Assembly: GCA_944393275.1 (NCBI GenBank)
Contig: CALXZQ010000002.1
Location: 1 to 43,886, forward strand
Origin: an uncultured Clostridia bacterium
GTDB taxonomy: Bacteria; Bacillota; Clostridia; TANB77; CAG-508
DNA: 43,886 nucleotides
Direction: 5' to 3'
Under the pieces are notes generated by a model, which made no database searches, was not told the DNA's origin, and was given only the letters and a program-made list of their open reading frames with translations. The number at the start of each line of letters is the position of its first letter. The stretch's first letter is position 1. The position numbers and the translations under genes are program-made. This document shows, piece after piece, positions 17,395-24,910 of this stretch.

Positions 17395-18429
17395 CTATAT
17401 TTTTATATTAAATAAAGGTGTCATATATTCTTTTTGATTATCATTATTATATCCATAGGAATAAATATTTTGATCTTTAAAAATATGTTGTTTTATTAAA
17501 TATTTAAATGAATATGTTGATATTTCTGAATTACTAGATTCTAACTTTTTTAAAATAAAAATTTCGTTATAATATTGTAAATCATATATTCTTACTTTTT
17601 CATTCTCTTTATGATAGATTCTTAAATAACAATCTATTTTATTTTGTGATTTTTCAATAATTTCATCTAATGCATATTTATTCTCTGATAAAACATTTTC
17701 ATTCTCTATTACAAAACATCCATCCTTTATAGCATCCTCTTTGCTATAGTCTTTTTTTAATTTATCTAATGGCACAACATTATCATTTTTTATTTCTGCA
17801 GGTATAAATTTTATTTCTACTTCTTCCCTTAATAATGATTTATCTACTATTGCATATATTAGTTCTTCAGCTTCATCATAATTAGGATTTTCTTTCTGTT
17901 TTAATGTAATGTAACTTTTACTTTCATCAACATCAATATTAGATATTGTTAGATCATTTTTATGTGGTACATCTATACCTGTTTTTGCAATTATTATTAT
18001 AAAATTATTATTAAAATCAGTTTCCGTCATTTCTGGTAATTCATTAATTTTATTTCTAAATTCATCATATTCATTTGTATTTGTTACTATTTTATAATAT
18101 ACTCCTACTTCTTCTGAATAAATCATATTTTGATGAACATAGGCACTTGAATGCATTCCTTCAAAAGGTCCTTCTTTTATAATAAATAATGATTCAGGTT
18201 CTATTTGCTCTTGTTTTTTTATATATTCATTATAAATTTTTGTACTAGCAAAAACTATTCCTGTTGCACCTAGTATGGTAATAAGCAAAGTTGCAACTAC
18301 TTTTAATACTCTATTATTCTTTGGCATAGCTTCATCTTCTTTTATTTTTTCTATTATAGAATTATACATATCCTTTTCATTATAATATTTACTTTCAAAG
18401 TATTCTTTCAATTCATTTTTACTTTCCAT
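17395..18429 (-). CDS. Membrane sensor / putative anti-sigma factor 2
   Basis: A 344-residue paralogue of the sensor at 15633. Cytoplasmic MESKNELKEYFESKYYNEKD, membrane helix VLKVVATLLITILGATGIVF, then YIKKQEQIEPESLF, ELPEMTETDFNNNFIIIIAK, KQKENPNYDEAEELIYAIVD, KEDAIKDGCFVIE. ATG 18429 follows GGAGGTG and overlaps the end of sigma factor 2 by 11 bases. The outer domain diverges most in its C-terminal third, where ligand recognition may differ. Confidence 0.75.
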   Translation of the reverse strand: MESKNELKEYFESKYYNEKDMYNSIIEKIKEDEAMPKNNRVLKVVATLLITILGATGIVFASTKIYNEYIKKQEQIEPESLFIIKEGPFEGMHSSAYVHQNMIYSEEVGVYYKIVTNTNEYDEFRNKINELPEMTETDFNNNFIIIIAKTGIDVPHKNDLTISNIDVDESKSYITLKQKENPNYDEAEELIYAIVDKSLLREEVEIKFIPAEIKNDNVVPLDKLKKDYSKEDAIKDGCFVIENENVLSENKYALDEIIEKSQNKIDCYLRIYHKENEKVRIYDLQYYNEIFILKKLESSNSEISTYSFKYLIKQHIFKDQNIYSYGYNNDNQKEYMTPLFNIKI

Positions 18430-18958
18430 TCTTTTCACCTCCAATATATAATTTTATATTTTTGAGCATTCTGTATAATTTACTTTTTATCGTAGCTTCT
18501 TTTATATTTAATTCTTCTGAAATCTCTTTAAAGGTTTTCTCTTTAATAAAGTGTAAATAAAATATTTTTGCAGTATTGGAATCAGTAGCTTTTATATATT
18601 TCCATATAACATCTATATTATCTTTATTAATATATTCTATTTCAATGTTTATTCCAGAATCTAAATCTATAATAAATTCTTTTTCTTCATTTTCTTGGAA
18701 TATTGAAATATTATTTACCTTTTTCTTTTCATTAATGTATTTAATTATTTTCTTTTTTGCAACAGCAATGGCAAAAGCCTCATGTTTTAGAATAATTTTT
18801 CTTTCCTTTAGTACTTTGTATATTTCTAAATATGTTTCCTGTATAATATCTTCTACATCGTTAATATTGCCACACTTAGATATTACATATTGAAGAACAT
18901 TTTTATATGTTTCTCCATATATTTGTTCAAATTTTTTTAGTATTTTTTGAGTACTCAT
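18419..18958 (-). CDS. ECF sigma factor 2
   Basis: A 179-residue ECF sigma factor closely related to sigma factor 1: QYVISKCGNINDVEDIIQET (region 2) and EKTFKEISEELNIKEATIKS with KLYRMLKNIKLYI (region 4). ATG 18958 follows AAGGAG; the longer in-frame version would start inside the promoter -10 region. It is co-transcribed with sensor 2. Confidence 0.85.
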   Translation of the reverse strand: MSTQKILKKFEQIYGETYKNVLQYVISKCGNINDVEDIIQETYLEIYKVLKERKIILKHEAFAIAVAKKKIIKYINEKKKVNNISIFQENEEKEFIIDLDSGINIEIEYINKDNIDVIWKYIKATDSNTAKIFYLHFIKEKTFKEISEELNIKEATIKSKLYRMLKNIKLYIGGEKNGK

Positions 18959-18975
18959 ATTATTTTTCTCCTTTC

Positions 18976-19012
18976 TTACTATGTAGTGCATTAAAAATAT
19001 AAAAAAGTTTCA
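18976..19012 (-). promoter_or_regulatory. ECF-type promoter (family member 4)
   Basis: TGAAAC-TTTTTT from 19012 on the minus strand, then TGCACTACATAG after 16 bases and at once the AAGGAG ribosome site. The upstream 22 bases are the same as in family member 2 in front of the protease gene, a recent duplication or conserved operator. Confidence 0.65.
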
Positions 19013-19132
19013 TTTTTTATTAATTTCATTCACTTATATTTCGTAACTTTAGAAGTGTTTTAATTATTATTTACTCATAATATCATACCCTAAATATGAA
19101 GATAAATATTTTTCTTATTATAAAAAAAAATA

Positions 19133-19152
19133 GCAAGTAGCTTAATACTCGC
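19133..19152 (-). terminator. Terminator after the HTH repressor gene
   Basis: On the minus strand GCGAGTA-TTAAGC-TACTTGC forms a short stem (one G-U pair) followed by a run of T, 30 bases after the stop of the HTH gene. Confidence 0.65.
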
Positions 19153-19181
19153 CATTTTCTAATATTCTTACCATATACAAT

Positions 19182-19424
19182 TTACTCTATAGTATTTTTC
19201 AATTCTTTATAATCAATATCTAGTACTTTACAAAAAGCAATCAATTCAAAGTCTTTTACAATCATTTTACCATCTTCTATTCTTTTTAGTTCAGTAGTAT
19301 CAATGTAAACAGCATGTAGTTGTAGCTGTTTGCATAAATCTATTTTCTTTATTTTTTTCTTTGTCCTATATTCTTTCAACAAAGTACCTATAACATTACT
19401 TTTTCCATTTTCATACTTTTTCAA
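19182..19424 (-). CDS. XRE-family helix-turn-helix regulator
   Basis: An 80-residue Cro/CI-type regulator: IGTLLKEYRTKKKIKKIDLC, then TTELKRIEDGKMIVKDFELI and FCKVLDIDYKELK, the five-helix pattern of the family. It starts with TTG (AGGTGA at good distance). It is divergent from a small plus-strand gene, with a palindrome GTCGAG-N5-CTCGAC between them, the layout of a phage-like regulatory switch. It probably represses itself and the divergent gene. Confidence 0.75.
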   Translation of the reverse strand: MKKYENGKSNVIGTLLKEYRTKKKIKKIDLCKQLQLHAVYIDTTELKRIEDGKMIVKDFELIAFCKVLDIDYKELKNTIE

Positions 19425-19483
19425 AGATCTTCACCTATAAAAAAATTATTTTAATTGATTTTATTACATTCTTTTGTTAAAAT

Positions 19484-19500
19484 GTCGAGTAAGCCTCGAC
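19484..19500. promoter_or_regulatory. Palindromic operator or hairpin in the divergent promoter region
   Basis: GTCGAG-TAAGC-CTCGAC followed by five T on the plus strand. No plus-strand gene ends here, so an operator for the HTH protein is more likely than a terminator; a plus-strand attenuator ahead of the gene at 19552 is the alternative. Confidence 0.5.
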
Positions 19501-19551
19501 TTTTTATATTATTATTTCCGCTTTTTTAATTTGTATGAAAGGAGGTAAATT

Positions 19552-19740
19552 ATGAGTCCTAGAATTTATGACATTGTTTTTGCTAAAAGAAATAAAATAT
19601 ATAACACATGTTGTACTTCATATTCTCTAAATAATATAAAAAAAGAACTTACATATACTAATGCACAGATATTAAGTATTAGGCAAAGAAAGAAAAATAA
19701 TACTACAAATAAGATAATGAAAATCCAAGAGGAGGAATGA
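19552..19740 (+). CDS. Small hypothetical protein, divergent from the HTH gene
   Basis: A 62-residue basic protein (MSPRIYDIVFAKRNKIYN...) with a perfect AAAGGAGG ribosome site 6 bases before the ATG. The family is unknown. The position opposite an XRE regulator suggests a Cro- or excisionase-like DNA-binding role, but no motif proves it. It ends in TGA, after which the same frame stays open for 65 more codons. Confidence 0.5.
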   Translation: MSPRIYDIVFAKRNKIYNTCCTSYSLNNIKKELTYTNAQILSIRQRKKNNTTNKIMKIQEEE

Positions 19741-19938
19741 AAGTTACTAAAAGAACCAGAAAGACAAAAAGAACACTTAAAAATACTCCTTTTAAATTCT
19801 AATATAGATATATCTACTGCTTCATATATCTATATAATAATTAAACAACTAGACGATGAAATTTATATGCATAAAGTCAGAATTAAGTATTTAAGATATT
19901 TAAAAATTAATAAAATAAAAAAAGCTACAAGTATATAA
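19741..19938 (+). pseudogene. In-frame continuation after TGA of the small plus-strand gene
   Basis: After the TGA at 19738-19740 the same frame continues as KLLKEPERQKEHLKILLLNS ... STASYIYIIIKQLDDE ... RIKYLRYLKIN to TAA at 19936-19938. The composition looks like a real helical protein. There is no usable start codon near the break; the ATG overlapping the TGA belongs to another frame giving only 21 residues. Either a nonsense mutation split a 128-residue protein, or TGA is read through. Confidence 0.45.
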
Positions 19939-19965
19939 TTCTTAAGTATAATTGATATAATAAGT

Positions 19966-19992
19966 GCAGGTACAATTATATTAAGTACCTGC
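19966..19992 (-). terminator. Terminator after sensor 3
   Basis: GCAGGTAC (19966-19973) pairs perfectly with GTACCTGC (19985-19992), about 80 bases after the stop of sensor 3 and close to the end of the convergent plus-strand remnant. It may serve both directions. Confidence 0.6.
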
Positions 19993-20073
19993 ATATGACT
20001 TTTGACAGTTAGGACATCTATTAACTTTATTAAATAAATATTTAATATGGTATAAAACTCTGACTATATCTTA

Positions 20074-21102
20074 TTAATCCAAATTTATATATATTAATAT
20101 AGCGGCATCTTGCGTTCTTTCACGACTATTATATGAATATGCATAAAGATTATCTCTTATATGTTCTTTCATTAGATATTTTGCTGAATTAACAAAGTTT
20201 ACTTCTGTTCCAGGATATCCTACGTTTATTATATATATATCATCTTTATATGTTACGTCTATTATTCTTGCTTTTACTCTGTCATCAAAATATATTCTTA
20301 TAGATGACTCTATTCCTTTATTAGCATTTTCTATTAATTTATCTAACGCAAATGGATCGTTAGATAATACCTTAAATTCATTTGAGCCAGGTTTATTTAC
20401 TTCTTGATCTATTACTAAACATCCATCTTCTATTGCCTCTTCTTTTGAATAATCTTCAGACAAATTTTTTATATCTATAAAATTTTTATTTTTTATATTA
20501 GATAAATCTAATTTTAAATCTATATTTTCTCTCAGCAATTCTTTGTCTACAATTGCATATATTATATCTGATGTTTTATCATAATTTGGATTTTCTTTTT
20601 GCATTAACTTAATATACAGCGTAGTTTCGTCAGATTTAATTTCAGAAATTGTAACATCTCTCATATGTGGGTAAAAATTAGCTTTATTGGCGATCAAAAC
20701 CAAAAAGTTATTATTAAAGTCTTTATCTTCCATATAAGGTAATTCTGCTATTTGTTCTTTATAACTATCAAATGTTTCTTTATCTGTTATTATTTTATAA
20801 TATGAATTAATATCCTTTGAAAATGTCATATTCTCTGTATATTCATAACCATCTCTTGAATTAAGCAATTCCTTTGAATCTATTTCTCCTTGATTTTTTA
20901 TATACTCATTATAAAACTTACTACCAGCTATTCCAATTCCTGTAGTACTAATAATTATAATCATTAACATAGCAACAACCTTTAATATCTTATTTTTACT
21001 CATCTCTTTTTCTTTTATTTTAGAAGTAATTATTTCATAATTTTTATCTTTATTATAATATTTGCTTTTAAAATATTCTTGTGCTTCTTTATTGTATTGC
21101 AT
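20074..21102 (-). CDS. Membrane sensor / putative anti-sigma factor 3
   Basis: A 342-residue paralogue of the other two sensors. Cytoplasmic MQYNKEAQEYFKSKYYNKDK, membrane helix VVAMLMIIIISTTGIGIAGS, then EYIKNQGEIDSKELL, ELPYMEDKDFNNNFLVLI, MQKENPNYDK, IVDKELLRENIDL, KEEAIEDGCLVID. ATG 21102 follows GGGGGTGG; the gene overlaps the end of sigma factor 3 by 14 bases. It is about as distant from sensors 1 and 2 as they are from each other. Confidence 0.75.
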   Translation of the reverse strand: MQYNKEAQEYFKSKYYNKDKNYEIITSKIKEKEMSKNKILKVVAMLMIIIISTTGIGIAGSKFYNEYIKNQGEIDSKELLNSRDGYEYTENMTFSKDINSYYKIITDKETFDSYKEQIAELPYMEDKDFNNNFLVLIANKANFYPHMRDVTISEIKSDETTLYIKLMQKENPNYDKTSDIIYAIVDKELLRENIDLKLDLSNIKNKNFIDIKNLSEDYSKEEAIEDGCLVIDQEVNKPGSNEFKVLSNDPFALDKLIENANKGIESSIRIYFDDRVKARIIDVTYKDDIYIINVGYPGTEVNFVNSAKYLMKEHIRDNLYAYSYNSRERTQDAAILIYINLD

Positions 21103-21631
21103 TACAACCACCCCCTAAACAAGTTTCCTTAATTTTATTTAGTCTTCTATATAGAATACTCTTGGCTGTTGTTTCTTTTACTTCTAACATAGTAGCTATG
21201 TCTTTAAAAGTCATTTCTTCAATAAAATGAAAATAAAAAATTTTAGCTGCAATCGTATCATTAATTTTTAATTCTTTCCAGATAATATCAATCATATCCT
21301 TTGTAATAATCTCTCTTTCTATATTTATATCATCCCCCAAACTATTTATCATTTTGTCATCTTCTTTGCTAAAAATCGAAATTGTCTCTATTCTTTTATT
21401 TTTATTAGACAATTTAATTATTCTATTTTTTGCAATTGTAATAAGATACGCCTCATAATTTAATATGTATTTTCTTCTTTTTAATGTTTTATAGAGTTCA
21501 CAATAAGTTTCTTGAATTATATCATCTACATCATCTAAATTATTACATTTACTTGTCACATATCTAAAAATAGCACTATATGTTTCATTGTATATTTGTT
21601 CGAATCTTTTTAGGATTTCTTTAGTATTCAT
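21089..21631 (-). CDS. ECF sigma factor 3
   Basis: A 180-residue ECF sigma factor: RYVTSKCNNLDDVDDIIQET (region 2) and EMTFKDIATMLEVKETTAKS with ILYRRLNKIKE (region 4). ATG 21631 follows AGGAGG. Its promoter has TGCAAC where the other members have TGAAAC, which may mark a slightly different specificity. It is coupled to sensor 3. Confidence 0.85.
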   Translation of the reverse strand: MNTKEILKRFEQIYNETYSAIFRYVTSKCNNLDDVDDIIQETYCELYKTLKRRKYILNYEAYLITIAKNRIIKLSNKNKRIETISIFSKEDDKMINSLGDDINIEREIITKDMIDIIWKELKINDTIAAKIFYFHFIEEMTFKDIATMLEVKETTAKSILYRRLNKIKETCLGGGCNAIQ

Positions 21632-21659
21632 ATTTTTTCCTCCTATTATTTTCCTCCTA

Positions 21660-21696
21660 TATTTAGGTAGAGCTTATAAACATAAAAAAAGTTGCA
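21660..21696 (-). promoter_or_regulatory. ECF-type promoter (family member 5)
   Basis: TGCAAC-TTTTTTT from 21696 on the minus strand, then AGCTCTACCTA after 16 bases, ahead of sigma factor 3. The -35 box differs from the consensus at one base. Confidence 0.6.
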
Positions 21697-21704
21697 TTTT
21701 ATTT

Positions 21705-22433
21705 TTATTTTTCCTTTATTTTTTCGAGTATCGAATTTAGAATTTCCTTAGTTGATGGTCTAGTAATAACATTATACCCCAAGTATTCTGATAAGATACT
21801 TTTATCTATACTTCTATATGCCAAATCAATCACTTGGAATATACTTGTTTTTATAGAGTTTATCGTTCTAAAATATTTCGCAGAAATACTAGGATATATA
21901 TCTTTACTTAAATTTATTTTATATATATCTTGTTTATAGTAACACATATATATACATTCATACATATATCTTGTTCCTATGTAAGAAAATTGAAATCCTA
22001 GTTTTTCTAATTCCGTCTTTATTCTGTTTTCTAAACTTTTATAATTTATTAATTTTTCTTTTTTTGACATCATTTCCTTAATTTGTTTAATTATAAACTC
22101 CCCACTACTTATTAGTGAACCATATCCAAAGACATACTCATTATCAATAACTTGTGATAATAATTTTATATCATTAGTAATTACGAAAATAGAACCAATG
22201 TATTTAGTCATTTTATTGTTTTTAATAAAATTAATTATTTCTATTCCTTCCATATCCACTAAATTTAACTTTAATATTATTATATCTACTTTATTTTCTG
22301 TAATGATTTTTATCGCTTCTTTTCCTGTTGATACTATATTATATAACCTAATATCTGAAATATTTCTACATATACTATTTATCAAAAGGTATGATTGTAT
22401 TAAATCATCTTCTATAATTAATAAATTTTTCAT
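21705..22433 (-). CDS. Spo0A-like regulator with a degenerate receiver domain
   Basis: A 242-residue protein with a response-regulator fold (residues 1-120, acidic pocket LLIIEDD) and a Spo0A-type DNA-binding domain (about 135-242: ENRIKTELEKLGFQFSYIGT, LSKDIYPSISAKYFRTINSI, IDLAYRSID, LSEYLGYNVITRPSTKEIL). The position of the phosphorylated Asp is Lys: DIIILKLNLVDMEG in place of the usual IILDLNLPDM. It should therefore not be switched by ordinary phosphorelay; it may be constitutive, ligand-controlled or compete with host Spo0A. RBS AGGAGGAG. It carries a copy of the ECF-type promoter, placing it in the sigma regulon. Confidence 0.75.
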   Translation of the reverse strand: MKNLLIIEDDLIQSYLLINSICRNISDIRLYNIVSTGKEAIKIITENKVDIIILKLNLVDMEGIEIINFIKNNKMTKYIGSIFVITNDIKLLSQVIDNEYVFGYGSLISSGEFIIKQIKEMMSKKEKLINYKSLENRIKTELEKLGFQFSYIGTRYMYECIYMCYYKQDIYKINLSKDIYPSISAKYFRTINSIKTSIFQVIDLAYRSIDKSILSEYLGYNVITRPSTKEILNSILEKIKEK

Positions 22434-22442
22434 ATTCTCCTC

Positions 22443-22479
22443 CTAATATGTAGAGTCATATTAAAAGAAAAAAGATGCA
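22443..22479 (-). promoter_or_regulatory. ECF-type promoter (family member 6)
   Basis: TGCATC-TTTTTTC from 22479 on the minus strand, then GACTCTACATATTA after 16 bases, merging with the AGGAGGAG ribosome site of the Spo0A-like gene. The -10-like TCTACATA matches the family; the -35 box is the most divergent. Confidence 0.55.
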
Positions 22480-22560
22480 TCGTTTTAAACTTTTTAAACT
22501 TATCTTTTTTAACTTTCTTAAATTTTATTATTATATCAATTTTTTGTGCTATTATTAGGC

Positions 22561-22580
22561 TGTATATGTTTTCATATACA
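22561..22580 (+). promoter_or_regulatory. Palindrome in front of the SH3 gene
   Basis: TGTATATG-TTTT-CATATACA, a perfect 8-bp inverted repeat just downstream of a possible -10 (TATTAT near 22549). It could be an operator or a 5' RNA hairpin of the plus-strand gene. Confidence 0.45.
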
Positions 22581-22581
22581 A

Positions 22582-23447
22582 TTAGATGGGGGATACAAAC
22601 AATGTGGAGGTTTCATATGTTTAAGAATTTCAAGACCCGGATTGCAAGCTTTTTCTTGACTTTGGTAGCGGTCTTCGGTCTGTTCCCTGTTTCTACTGCT
22701 TTTGCCGCTGAGGATTATCCTACTGGCGGTTGGAATCAGGTGGCAACAACGATGTCTGTTGTTAATTCCAGCGGCACCAAGATAGGCACTGTATATGCTG
22801 GAGAAGGTGTAACCGTATTAAATTATAACGGTTCTGCCAATAGTGCATATATTGAGTACAGTGCCACCAATGGTCCTAAGAGAGGTTACGTTACAGCAAG
22901 CAACTTATGGTATATTGGTAACTTTATCGGTTCCCGCGTTGCTAAAGTAACTTCCTCCAGCAGTACCTACTATGCACCTTATGGTGTTCATTATGCAGGT
23001 TCTGTTAGTGCTGGTGAGTACGTATCGTTGCTGGGCAGCTATGATGGTTGGAGTTACATTGAATATAATGTTCCCAACGCTCAGCGTAAGCGTGCTTTCG
23101 TTCCTTCTAATTGTCTGTATCAGTATGGTAACCCTGGTTTATTCTATCACTATAATCAGGTTGGCTATTACATCCCTGTTTATTCTTCTCAAAGGGTTTA
23201 TGCGGGACCTGATAGCAGTGCTTACCCTGATATTGGCTCCATATCTGCTGCAGACAGTATGAAAGTGGCAAGATTTTGGCGGTTCTATGATGGGCAAGGT
23301 CGAGAGATGTGGTATGTTTCGTATCCCACCTCGTCTGGTGTGAAGTATGGTTACATCTATTATAACGCGTAATCCTATATAAGGTTATAGTTATTGTAAA
23401 CTTACTTATAGCCATCAATATGTAGGTCAACTTTCTCCCCCATCTAA
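22582..23447. repeat. 12-bp inverted repeats flanking the SH3 gene
   Basis: TTAGATGGGGGA at 22582-22593 and its exact complement TCCCCCATCTAA at 23436-23447 bracket the GC-richer plus-strand gene. Both lie outside the coding sequence but inside the transcript, since the terminator follows the right copy. They may be the ends of a mobile cassette or pair the two ends of the mRNA. Confidence 0.6.
22617..23372 (+). CDS. Secreted SH3-type repeat protein of foreign composition
   Basis: A 251-residue secreted protein: Arg/Lys N-terminus, hydrophobic core FFLTLVAVFGLFPV and cleavage region STAFAAED, then about three SH3-like beta units (TKIGTVYAGEGVTVLNYNG; YAGSVSAGEYVSLLGSYDG; IGSISAADSMKVARFW). 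It may bind cell wall. ATG 22617 follows TGGAGG; the longer upstream version has no good ribosome site. The gene is clearly richer in G and C than all neighbours, lies on the opposite strand, has its own strong terminator and flanking inverted repeats, and contains two ordinary in-frame CGG arginine codons (22638-22640 and 23280-23282), unlike the AT-rich genes here. I infer recent transfer from a different bacterium. Confidence 0.8.
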   Translation: MFKNFKTRIASFFLTLVAVFGLFPVSTAFAAEDYPTGGWNQVATTMSVVNSSGTKIGTVYAGEGVTVLNYNGSANSAYIEYSATNGPKRGYVTASNLWYIGNFIGSRVAKVTSSSSTYYAPYGVHYAGSVSAGEYVSLLGSYDGWSYIEYNVPNAQRKRAFVPSNCLYQYGNPGLFYHYNQVGYYIPVYSSQRVYAGPDSSAYPDIGSISAADSMKVARFWRFYDGQGREMWYVSYPTSSGVKYGYIYYNA

Positions 23448-23448
23448 G

Positions 23449-23477
23449 CGGAGCCCCTGACTGGGGCTCCGTTTTTT
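23449..23477 (+). terminator. Strong GC-rich terminator of the SH3 gene
   Basis: CGGAGCCCC-TGACT-GGGGCTCCG followed by six T: a 9-bp GC-rich stem, unlike the AT-rich terminators elsewhere in the window, consistent with a foreign cassette. Confidence 0.9.
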
Positions 23478-23589
23478 ATTATGTTAAATTAAGTATTTAA
23501 TAACTCAAAATTGCGACCAATTTAATTACCCGGTATTACTATACTATCCTTACGTACTAGCATTATCATATATTAAATTTTCTGTCAGA

Positions 23590-24081
23590 TTAAGATGATT
23601 CAATATATTTTAAATTTAGAATTTTTAGATTAGGATAAGTGCAATATAAGAACGGTAATTCACAATTAATGTTTTCTAACTCATTGCCATCAGGAAAAGC
23701 CAATATTAATTTATCTGCTTTAGGTAATAATGAGATATTATTTATATGTTTTACAATTCCTTTCTTATTTTCATTATTTGCTACAATAATATGATATACT
23801 AAATTCTCTCTACTTAAAAATGTTATAATAATAGGATAATACCCTTTATGAAATGTTGTTAATCTGTCCTTATATTTACACAATATATCAAGTGCTACTA
23901 ACATATCATCATCTATTTTTTTTGTATTATGAACAAATACATCTCCTTTTTTGCTTACAACATTGTCAAATAAAATATTTTTAAAATTATCTGTTGGTGC
24001 ATTATTTAGTTTTTGTAAATGACTTAGTCTGGCACAGCCAAAATCTTGTAAAAAATTTATTACTTTTAATTTATCTATCAT
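23590..24081 (-). CDS. Hypothetical winged-helix-like protein (DUF5697-like)
   Basis: A 163-residue protein. The N-terminal 40 residues (VINFLQDFGCARLSHLQKLN) look like a winged helix, followed by an alpha/beta part (YYPIIITFLSRENLVYHIIV, ADKLILAFPDG). It resembles DUF5697-type proteins found on Clostridial ICEs, but this is a pattern judgement. It lies just downstream of the S1-domain gene in the VirD4 operon. RBS AGGAGATA. Confidence 0.5.
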   Translation of the reverse strand: MIDKLKVINFLQDFGCARLSHLQKLNNAPTDNFKNILFDNVVSKKGDVFVHNTKKIDDDMLVALDILCKYKDRLTTFHKGYYPIIITFLSRENLVYHIIVANNENKKGIVKHINNISLLPKADKLILAFPDGNELENINCELPFLYCTYPNLKILNLKYIESS

Positions 24082-24096
24082 AATCTATATCTCCTA

Positions 24097-24891
24097 TTAT
24101 ATTATTCTTATTAAATATCCATATATTAATTTCTTATTTTCTTTTATTTCAGATACTTTTACTAACACTTTCTCCATATAATGTGGAAAGTTATTAAATC
24201 TAGCTGGAACTCTTGTAAGAATACAAACTTTTGAATTATCTAATTGCACTATTATTCCCGAATTACTTTTAGGGAATGCTATTACAGTTCCTGTATATTC
24301 TCCATTTTCAGTAATATATCTTCTTATATTCTTAAATGGATTTTCAACAAACTCTTTGGCTGATAATTCAAAGATATTTTTTTCAATATCTATATTTTTA
24401 ATCCTAACTTTTAAATTTTCACCTGGAGTATAATAGTCTTTACAATTTACAATATATGTGTGTTTTAAATCTTCTGCTTTTATAACTATTTCTTTTCCAT
24501 ATAATTCAACAATAATATTTTTTACTCCAACAGCCATGATTCTTACTGTAACAGCATCATTCAATTTTAGTTTCGGAATTTCTATTTGTGATCTTAATTC
24601 CATAGCTTCTGTTCTACTTGCTATTGCTATATTAGATGTTATATCTATTTCTACAATTACAAAATCAATTTCTGCTCCTAGCATACCTCGAATGATTGAT
24701 TTATTTATTTTCTTTATTCCTAAATGGGTACTTGGTATAAGTATTTTAATTCCTTCATACCATATAATGGCACAAGATATATTCTCATTTTTATATTTAT
24801 AATATTCGTCTTCAATACCGCTAATTTTACCTGTCAAAATTCTTTTTTCATCTCTACTACGCATTAATTCCTTTATTGCTAGTTCTTTCAA
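24097..24891 (-). CDS. S1-domain RNA-binding protein
   Basis: A 264-residue protein made of about three S1/OB-type repeats: ILTGKISGIEDEYY ... IKILIPSTHLGI (about 17-60) with FVIVEIDITSNIAIASRTEA; AVTVRIMAVGVKNIIVELYG ... NLKVRIKNIDIEKNIFELSA (about 105-180); and EYTGTVIAFPKSNSGIIVQL to the end. S1 repeats bind mRNA on the 30S subunit. It starts with TTG after GGAGGTG, in the same 20-base context as the winged-helix gene at 28012. An element-borne S1-like protein could favour translation of element mRNAs; it occurs on some ICEs, but its role is unproven. Confidence 0.75.
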   Translation of the reverse strand: MKELAIKELMRSRDEKRILTGKISGIEDEYYKYKNENISCAIIWYEGIKILIPSTHLGIKKINKSIIRGMLGAEIDFVIVEIDITSNIAIASRTEAMELRSQIEIPKLKLNDAVTVRIMAVGVKNIIVELYGKEIVIKAEDLKHTYIVNCKDYYTPGENLKVRIKNIDIEKNIFELSAKEFVENPFKNIRRYITENGEYTGTVIAFPKSNSGIIVQLDNSKVCILTRVPARFNNFPHYMEKVLVKVSEIKENKKLIYGYLIRII

Positions 24892-24910
24892 AAAATCACC
24901 TCCAATAAAA

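Noticed and set aside
23107..23430. Minus-strand open frame of 107 codons inside the SH3 gene
   Set aside because: It is antisense to a convincing secreted protein and has no ribosome site.
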